Source: Tetragonia tetragonoides
Taxonomy: Eukaryota; Streptophyta; Magnoliopsida; Caryophyllales; Aizoaceae
Assembly (NCBI GenBank): GCA_038025085.1
Contig: CM076141.1
Coordinates: forward strand, 16,618,001-16,682,000
DNA: 64,000 nucleotides
Reading direction: 5' to 3'
Part shown: piece by piece, positions 57,646 to 64,000 of the stretch
Layout: each line of letters begins with the position of its first letter
How positions within the stretch are numbered: the first letter of the stretch is position 1
Made by a program: the position numbers and the translations under genes
The notes under the pieces: model-generated
Database searches by the model: none
Told to the model about the DNA's origin: nothing
Seen by the model: only the letters and a program-made list of their open reading frames with translations

Positions 57646-58874
57646 TTAATGGATCCCGCATTGCAAGCGAAAAAGTAAGTGCGGGAAGTGAGGCACTAGA
57701 GGGTTATGGATAAAAACTAATATTTGCACTTCAATATCCCTGTTTCCTCCCTTGAAATGTGGGTCCAGTACACCAGAAAGACACTGCAGACAAATCTGAT
57801 GGCATGGGACCATACCAGATCATACATTACACGAACAGGTATATAGGTCCACAAAGCAATAAGGTGTAATCCAACTCACGGCAACGTTTAGATTTGGTCA
57901 TATACAATTGCTATGTGGGGGTTGCTAAAGCTATCTCAATCAGAATGTAACAATTATATAACGGTACCATGCCTTCTCCCAGAGAAATAAGTCTTCGTTG
58001 TCACACAAGATAGTTCTAATATACATGCTCCCACAACTTATAATAGTTGCAACTTATATGATACAGTATTTCACTTTCCTTTTATCCCAACCCAATCAGA
58101 TTAATCATGATTACTCATAATTTGCCAATAATTAAAGGAGCATGCATATCATCAATGAACTGAACTGCAGAGTTCATGAATAAATTAAGATGACTGTATT
58201 TAGCATCAATATCACAAAACCTAATCTCCAATAGTAAATATATAGCTAACTACCTAGTTCTCACAAGTCATATCTTACATCCCAGCCGCCCTTCATGCTC
58301 GCAATAAAAGCCCAGTTATTTTCTCTGACCTGAAAGTATGGAACATTTTGACGATCAAAGAGCAAAAGACAGCCCAATGGATGAAAATGATACATTAGAG
58401 CAGAGCTGTGGGCTTGGTTGCAGCAATTCCACACAACAAGCAAAGCCTGAACTATGCTATTAAAGGAATGCATGCTCAATTATATCAGAACATGAACATG
58501 ACATATATTTTATATAGATCTGCAAGTGCATAACGCATCAGGTTGCCAAATTCGCTCACCCCCCCTAGTGAACTGCGTACTAGATCGCCCGTACTCATTC
58601 GCTGTTCGCGCACGCATAAAAACGCTTCAGAACGCGACCTAGTACTCTTCAAGTGGGGAACTAAAATCGAAAACCCTAGATCTGTTAATTGGCAACCCAT
58701 TCTCAAGCATTGATCGATGCAAAATCATTATTAATAAATGCACACATAATTTATCATCATTTGAACTGAAAGCAACTCAGTATAGCTAACGATACATTAT
58801 GTCTAAGTAAGGATTCCAACCTATAATCACACCAGTTCACATCGTAGGACCACTTGAATTACATTAAAATGGAA
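57646..58874. other. Interior of element B, right part
   Basis: No gene recognised. A GC-richer patch at 58540-58690 reads VREQRMSTGDLVRSSLGGVS on minus, which looks coding-like but has no family I can name. It may be a further captured exon. Confidence 0.35.
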
Positions 58875-59090
58875 TTATAGTAAAAGTATACCAAAGGTAT
58901 AGTAAAACAACATCAAAGGTACACAACAATCATATTAAAGATACACTGAAGTTAGACCAAAGGTAAATGCAAACTATACCATGGATGGGCTTATACCAAA
59001 ATTATAACAAAGGTACACGAAAAGAATATCAAAGGTACACTAAGATTATACCAAAGGTACACTAAACTTATACCAAAGGTACCTACAACC
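58875..59090 (-). repeat. Element B motif cluster, outermost right
   Basis: Eight or so inverse motifs such as TATACCAAAGGTACACTAA, all in minus sense. Confidence 0.9.
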
Positions 59091-59365
59091 TAAATGCCAT
59101 CGTCGGCCTTGATAAACCTAAACATATGTATGCCCCTAAATAATAGAAGAACACCAACTATCTTCACAAAATAAAACAGACCCTAAGTGCTAACATTAGG
59201 TTAAAATGTCAAACCAGAACAGAAAAGTGTTTTCTAAACCATCTGAGAAATCCCACTAATCAATTAGTCATTCTTTAGTACTAGATACTAACCCTATAAT
59301 AGCAATCGAATCAAACAATAAATAAAACGTACTGATTTTTATTAAGTTCAGGGAAGAATCATTAC

Positions 59366-59559
59366 TTTGCTACGATATTCCTTGATATAATCCTCAGCCC
59401 TTTTAACAGCAAGCTTCTGGTTTTCTTTTTTTTTTTTTGCCATTGCCTTTCAAGTAATTGTTGCCTCCTTCTAATTGCCCATTCCCCACTATGCTTCCTT
59501 TTCTTAAGCACCATCTCTTCAATGTAATTTAGCTGCTGTTTTTCCTCATTTTCCGCCAT
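59366..59559 (-). pseudogene. RPL7: Captured ribosomal protein L7 (uL30) first exon
   Basis: The minus strand starts MAENEEKQQLNYIEEMVLKK then RKHSGEWAIRRRQQLLERQW. A long A run shifts the frame, after which the next frame continues KLAVKRAEDYIKEYRSK up to a donor /GTAATG at 59365. Plant RPL7 starts MAE.E and has VPEMVLKKRKR.EEWA and KLxxKRAExYxKEY before an intron at this point. The frameshift lies in the poly(A) stretch (59430-59442). Only the first coding exon is present, close to the element's right end, with leader-like sequence upstream (59977-59726). Confidence 0.87.
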
Positions 59560-59725
59560 TGCTAGACAAAATTAAATACACTTAATTACATAGCCACATC
59601 CAGATCAAAATTCGACAAACAAAGAAAATTTCAGATCGAAATTATAGAACAAAATCGAAAATTAAGACAAAAAACGAATAAAATAAGATTAAATACGAGA
59701 AGAAAACAAAATGAAAATATAAACC

Positions 59726-60239
59726 TTAATCTTCAAAATCAAGCTCAAAATCTTCGAAATCCAGCTTCAATTCGTCAAAATCAACCTCAAAATCTCCGAA
59801 AACTTGTAGATCGGGCTTAATTTCAACTTGATTGAGCTCGGAACCACTTCTTAGAAATTTCTGGTGAGAGAGAGCGAGAGTAGAAATCGAGGTGAAGGAG
59901 AGAGTGAGAGAGAGATACCAATCGACACCATTATCGCCGGTGAGGAGGTAAGAGGAGAGAGAAATAGGGGCGGCCATGAACGCCGGTGAGGAGCTGATAG
60001 GAGAGAGAAAGAGGAGAGAGAGTGTGAATGGCGGTTAGGGCTTGGGGGTTGGGGCTTAGGCAGCTTTAGATTTTACATGTACAACGCGAAAAGACAATAA
60101 GACCCTTAATTTAATATGAAAGGTCACGCGTGTCCTATTGTTTGCCAGGTTTAATCTCTGCCGTTGGATCGTGATTTGTATGGCTGGGATATGCTCTCAT
60201 TATCTCACCATAAGTAATGCTCTCATTTGAGCCCAACCC
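59726..60239 (-). promoter_or_regulatory. Element B right terminus with inward leader and acidic open frame
   Basis: From 60239 on minus: signature boxes ATGAGAGC, GGTGAGATAATGAGAGC (60225-60188), GATCCAACGGCAGAG, then AGCCCTAACC and a CT-rich leader tract (60033-59999). An open frame from 59977 reads MAAPISLSSYLLTGDNG and ends with the repetitive acidic DFEVDFDELKLDFEDFELDF, directly before the captured RPL7 exon. Whether this frame is translated is unknown. Confidence 0.5.
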
Positions 60240-60255
60240 TATATATATATATATA
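60240..60255. repeat. (TA)n junction between elements B and C
   Basis: Seven to eight TA units lie between the GGGTT end of B and the start of C. Confidence 0.9.
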
Positions 60256-60505
60256 GAATAGAGTTCATATGAGATGGCATCCTACAGTCAGATGATGAGA
60301 AGTGATCACCACCGTTCAATCGCGCAGATCGAAGGGTTCAGATTACACCTGTGTCATTAATGGCATTTTGGTAATAACTCGCAACTTTTTTTTTTTCACT
60401 GCTAGGTTCCTCACGCTTCTCGGTTTCTCTCTCCTCTCCCCTTCTTCACCACATCTCGTTTCTTTCCCCTAAATCCCTAATCTCTCTCCTTCCCCTTTTA
60501 CTTGA

Positions 60506-61049
60506 CTGCGCCATTGATAACCATAAAGAAGTTATGACGTGCAGCTCATGGCAGCGCAGGTGAAGCTTGTTTGATCGTCGCCGGTGTTATTCGAAGTACG
60601 TGGATACCTATTTCAGCACATAACGCTCGATCTCCTCGCGGTTTTTGCCGCTATTTAATCTAGTTCTTATGAAATTAGGTAAAATTACCTATCTTAAGGT
60701 AGAATTAATTTATCAAACTGTGTGACAATTTCTTTTTAGGGTTTTGAGTTGCTATGTTCGATTTCTAGGTTTTCTTCCCTTTTCTACTGACCTGGTTCAT
60801 GTTTTTATTGTATTGGTTGATATCTCCTCTTGTTTTTGGGATTGATGGAGCTATTGTTTTGTTCGATTTTAGCCTTTTGTTCATATTTAATTTTGAGCTA
60901 AATTAACTCCTGCAGTGCTACGAGTTCTATGAACTCTACTAGGTACATTAGTGTTCATTCCTTTTTCTGTTTGATTTTGGCAATAAATTTGGTTGTTCAT
61001 CTCTTTCACTTTTAATTTGTTGATATTAATTTTGTTGCTAATATGGTCT
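60506..61049. other. Interior of element C, left part
   Basis: Leader/intron-like, T-rich sequence. No coding exon can be supported. Confidence 0.4.
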
Positions 61050-61745
61050 ATGAGTGACCTTGCTTAGAGTTAGAAGTGACCTCTCTCTATTTTAACTCTT
61101 AAAGATGTCTAGAGTAACCCCTTTTGTGGCAAAACCAAGTCCACAGCCTTAATTTCCAACTGCTAATACGTTTAAATGTAAAAATTAGGTTAGCTACTCG
61201 AAGTGACCCCTTATACAAAGAACAATGAGCCTTTATACATCGGAAAGTGACCATTTGTGATTGTTGTTTCGCTGACTCCGTGAAGGCTGACTAGTAGAAG
61301 CAATCTCTTTCTTCTGGTTGGTGCCTTGTCTCTTTGCCTTTTGAATTTATATATTCACTTATCATGCTTGCTGGTATATGCTGGGTTTTAAAACTATGAT
61401 GGTTAGTTATACTGCTGGTATGTGTTATGTAAGTAGTATAAGTGAGAATTGAGTCTTCCTTTTTTTTTATACAAGTAATGTAGTTCTTTGTGCTATTATG
61501 AATCTGATTACTAGTGAACTGCTAGAGTTTCCCCTGCTGCCTTTTGATTTAGGTTTGCCAATCGACCTAAGCAGACTTTGGGTTTGTGCTACAAAGGTTC
61601 AAATCCTACATAGGTTGTTAAGGCAAACTATATGTTGAACTTAAAAGTGACCCTTATTTAGCGAAAAAGTGACCCCTACTTAACTAAAAAGTGACCCCTA
61701 CTTAACTAAAAACTAACCCTTACTTAAACAAAAAAGTGACCCGTG
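61050..61745 (+). repeat. Element C motif clusters
   Basis: Copies of AAGTGACCYCT at 61055-61260 and AAAAAGTGACCCCTACTTAA at 61643-61745, all plus. Further copies flank the array at 63000-63055 and lie in the intron of the gene at 63597-63715. Confidence 0.88.
61550..61616 (+). tRNA. Degenerate tRNA-like sequence in element C
   Basis: It retains the B box GGTTCAAATCC with CCTACATAGG as in the A and B copies, a recognisable AGGTTTGCCAATCGACCTAAGC head, and GGGTTTGTGCTACAAAGG in the anticodon region. Stems are mostly broken, so it is a relic. Confidence 0.5.
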
Positions 61746-61746
61746 T

Positions 61747-62997
61747 GCAAAGGTTGCTTAGGGTTTGGGGACGGTAGTCCCCAAACCCTAAGCCGTCTTA
61801 AAACGGTTACCAGGTTTATACGGCATGCCCTTTTAACATTTGCCCCTCGGTTTAGGTTGAATCAAGTTTTAGGGTTCATTAAGTGTAGAGTTTACACCGA
61901 ACCCCAAGGGTATCTTTTCTTGCGGGGTACGGGGGGGGGGGGGGGTGCGAAGAGTGCTTAGGGTTTGGGGACGGTAGTCCCCAAACCCTAAGCCGTCTTA
62001 AAACGGTTACCAGGTTTATACGGCATGCCCTTTTAACTTTTGCCCCTCGGTTTAGGTTGAATCAAGTTTTAGGGTTCATTAAGTGTAGAGTTTACACCAC
62101 CCCCAATGGGGTTTAGGGTATCTTTTCTTGCGGGGGGCCGGGGGGTGCGAAGAGTGCTTAGGGTTTGGGGACGGTAGTCCCCAAACCCTAAGCCGTCTTA
62201 AAACGGTAACCAAGTCTATACGGCATGCCCTTTTAACATTTGCCCCTCGATTTAGGTTGAATCAAGTTTTAGGGTTCATTAAGTGTAGAGTTTACACTGA
62301 CCCCCAATGGAGTTTAGGGTATCTTTTCTTGCGGGGGTGCTAAGAGTGCTTAGGGTAAGCCGTCTTAAAACGGTTACCAGGTTTATACGGCATGCCCTTT
62401 TAACATTTGCCCCTCGGTTTAGGTTGAATCAAGTTTTAGGGTTCATTAAGTATAGAGTTTACACCGACCCCCAATGGGGTTTAGGGTATCTTTTCTTGCG
62501 CCGGGGGGGGGGGGGGTGCGAAGAGTGTTTAGGGTTTGGGGACTACCTAAGCCGCTTAAAATGGTTACCAGGTTTATACAGCATGCCCTTTTAACATTTG
62601 CCCCTCGGTTTAGGTTGAATCAAGTTTTAGGGTTCATTAAGTGTAGAGTTTACACCGATCCCCAATGGGGTTTAGGGTATCTTTTCTCACGAGGGGCGGG
62701 GGGTGCGAAGAGTGCTTAGGGTTTGGGGACAGTAGTCCCCAAACCCTAAGCCGTCTTAAAACGGTTAGCAGGTTTATATGGCATGCCCTTTTAACATTTG
62801 CCCCTCGGTTTAGGTTGAATCAAGTTTTAGGGTTCATTAAGTGTAGAGTTTACACCGACCCCCAATGGGGTTTAGGGTATCTTTTCTTGCGCGGGGGGTG
62901 GGGGGTGCGAAGAGTGCTTAGGGTTTGGGGACGGTAGTCCCCAAACCTTAAGCCGTCTTAAAACGGTTACCAGGTTTATACGGCATGCCCTTTTAAG
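61747..62997 (+). repeat. Seven-copy tandem array, period 179-202 bp, with palindromes and G runs
   Basis: Unit starts (GCTTAGGGTTTGGGG or variants) are at 61756, 61956, 62156, 62348, 62527, 62714 and 62916; the last unit is partial. Each complete unit carries a 15-bp-stem palindrome (CTTAGGGTTTGGGGA / TCCCCAAACCCTAAG), a small hairpin CCGTCTTAAAACGG, the block TTTAGGTTGAATCAAGTTTT and a G-rich tract of variable length. Units 4 and 5 have lost part of the palindrome. Open frames with repeated peptides here are artefacts. Confidence 0.95.
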
Positions 62998-63296
62998 TAA
63001 AAGTGACCCTCTGTATAAGCAAAAGTGGCCCTCTGTATAAGAATTATTGACCCCTTGTAAATGCAGCACTCTGTATCAATATATAACACCCATAGATAAT
63101 TCCAACAGATGAACTACTTTGTTTAATTTCTCTAATTCTTCACTCTTTAATTGTGTGTGTAAATTCGGTAAGCATCTTGATGTGCTTGGTTATGTCTTGC
63201 TCCCGTTTTTCACTGTAGCATGCCTTAAATTACTAGCTTTCTGTTATGGTGTGGAACACTTGCATTTTATTTTCTTTTTCATTCGTGGCAGGAGTT

Positions 63297-64000
63297 ATGA
63301 GAAGTAAGAACTCAGGGCGTTCTGTTGATACTACACCTGCTAATGTTTATAAGACAAGACCAAGAGGCAGAAAAGAAGTTGCTCCTGTTTCAGAATCAAG
63401 TGATGATTCTATGCAAGAGTCTACTGAAACTGAAGCAAAGAAGAGAAAAAGGAGTGTTGCTACTCATGCAGAGGGGAAGAAAAGGTCGAAAAAAACAAGC
63501 CGAGGCAAAAAAAGAAGAAAAAGTATACTATTCTTTTCCTTATTTCATGCTTTCATCCTGTTTTTGTTCTTTTTGCCTAGTATATTAATAAAGTGATCTC
63601 TTATTGGACTTGGAGTGACCTGTTTTGTTACTATAAGTGATCATTTTTGTTCTTCCTCTCTTTTCATTCTTTTTTATGTTGTTTTTATGCTGTGTTGTTT
63701 TACTAAAAGTGACCATTTCTCGTTCTTGTCTTTCCTTTCTATTGTAGACCTAAATTAAGGGAACTGAAATGCAGATGCACACCTCATGGTTTGTATAACC
63801 TCATCAAGAATTTGAATCCAGCCCAGATTCAAGCTGTTAAGGAAATTGGGTTTGGTGGTCTTATTAGGTTGAAGTTGACAAAAACTCCTAGAGAAGTTTT
63901 GCATTGGTTAGTTGATAGGTATAATGGAATTAGCAAGTTATTTACAGTTAGGAATGACCGGTTTGTGATTACAACTAGAGACGCGCATGATGTCTTTGGG
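63297..64000 (+). CDS. Transposon-type gene, Ulp1-associated N-terminal domain (partial)
   Basis: Exon 1 starts at ATG 63297, just after a CAG acceptor at 63288-63290, and runs to 63522 (donor GTATAC). It is Ser/Glu-rich and then strongly basic (KKRKRS, GKKRSKKTSRGKKRRK), like a nuclear signal. After an intron the second exon (from about 63748 or 63760 to beyond the window) reads RELKCRCTPHGLYNLIKNLN, PAQIQAVKEIGFGGLIRLKL, PREVLHWLVDRY and RFVITTRDAHDVFG. The pattern CRC-P..L....L...Q..A..EIGFGGL..LK....P..L..WLV..Y is that of the region before the Ulp1 (C48) peptidase in many plant transposon-encoded proteins. Known Ulp1-like genes are carried by Mutator-like elements. Exon 1 ends in phase 1, but exon 2 needs phase 2 at every acceptor I can see, so the model has an unresolved exon or a frameshift. 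Confidence 0.6.

Larger units (their letters stand above)
47219..60239. mobile_element. Large gene-capturing DNA element B
   Basis: About 13 kb. The left end is GGGTTCAGGTGAGAGC (47219) and the right end, on minus from 60239, is GGGTTGGGCTCAAATGAGAGC. Both continue with the triple-box signature and then CT-rich leader-like tracts directed inward. The interior carries clusters of GTGTACCTTTGATAT, forward in the left half (48.4-50.3 kb) and reverse in the right half (53.0-59.1 kb), two tRNA-like sequences in the middle, and at least five broken host or LINE gene pieces, all on minus. Later SINE, Stowaway and Au-like insertions are present. No transposase is seen. It appears inserted next to or into element D. 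A clear target duplication is not visible because the right flank is (TA)n. Confidence 0.68.
60256..64000 (+). mobile_element. Large DNA element C (left part, continues beyond window)
   Basis: It begins AATAGAGTTCATATGAGAT with weakened signature boxes (ATATGAGAT, CAGATGATGAGAAG; 60267-60305), then AATCGCGCAGATCG and a CT-rich leader-like tract (60417-60500: CGGTTTCTCTCTCCTCTCCC). The motif AAGTGACCCCTA recurs from 61.05 to 63.72 kb. It contains a tRNA-like sequence, a tandem array with palindromes and the first exons of a transposon-type gene. The right end is outside the window. Confidence 0.65.

Noticed and set aside
48405..59090. CRISPR-like regular short repeats
   Set aside because: The host is a plant, the repeats are degenerate, spacing varies, there are no unique equal spacers and orientation changes between halves. 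Subterminal/internal transposon motifs explain them better.
35640..60240. Helitrons as the class of elements A and B
   Set aside because: There is no defined TC start or CTRR end with a 3' hairpin, and the two ends of each element are inverted relatives of each other, which Helitrons do not require. Not fully excluded without copy alignment.
61747..62997. A series of similar open frames of 60-95 codons suggesting a repeated small gene family
   Set aside because: They are the same tandem DNA unit translated repeatedly. Frames shift with G-run length and there is no conserved start context.
61747..62997. Interstitial telomere repeat array
   Set aside because: TTTAGGG-like phrases occur but only once or twice per 190-bp unit; there is no run of the 7-bp telomere repeat.

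Overview
The window is nuclear DNA of a flowering plant: GT-AG introns, a plant-type ABCC transporter and SPX-RING ubiquitin ligase, SINEs, MITEs and a Ty1/Copia element in an AT-rich background. A dicot is most likely. The SINE types would fit Amaranthaceae/Caryophyllales, but that is inference, not proof.

Left third (1-17.6 kb), genic. The last three coding exons of an NLA/BAH1-like SPX-RING E3 ligase run on + (364-1888). A complete three-exon NOP16-type ribosome-biogenesis gene follows on - (3166-5969) with a telo-box leader. A complete eleven-exon ABCC4/ABCC14-type transporter of about 1507 residues lies on - (9531-15899), with a likely leader exon near 17.4 kb. A tiny retroposon tail in its second intron has duplicated a splice donor.

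Middle (17.6-35.6 kb), intergenic and built from mobile elements: Stowaway-like MITEs, 5'-truncated LINE tails, a foldback element, a tRNA-derived SINE, a decayed Copia element with both LTRs (23356-28245, pol on -), two Mutator-like TIR elements with exact 9-bp target duplications, and a non-autonomous hAT with an 8-bp duplication.

Right part (35.6-64 kb), the most unusual. It is an almost continuous train of four very large DNA elements that I call A (35.64-45.02 kb), D (46.19-47.22 kb, one end only), B (47.22-60.24 kb) and C (60.26 kb to beyond the window), separated by (TA)n tracts and a 1.1-kb TIR element. Six termini share a signature of three TGAGAACC-like boxes over about 35 bp, followed inward by a CT-rich, leader-like tract. 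Each element holds clusters of its own roughly 22-bp motif (A/D: AGTTAACCCTATTAT; B: GTGTACCTTTGATAT; C: AAGTGACCCCTA). In A and B the motif orientation flips near the middle of the element, and tRNA-like sequences sit in the flip zone; C also has one. A and B carry broken pieces of host genes: dyskerin/CBF5, a TBC RabGAP, RNase J, a PPIH/CYP22-type cyclophilin, ribosomal protein L7, and LINE zf-RVT/RNase H segments. C carries a seven-copy tandem array with palindromes and the start of a gene resembling the N-terminal domain of Ulp1-associated transposon proteins. My reading is a family of gene-capturing, Mutator-like elements of the Ulp1-carrying kind. The classification is inference; the repeated architecture is read directly from the sequence.
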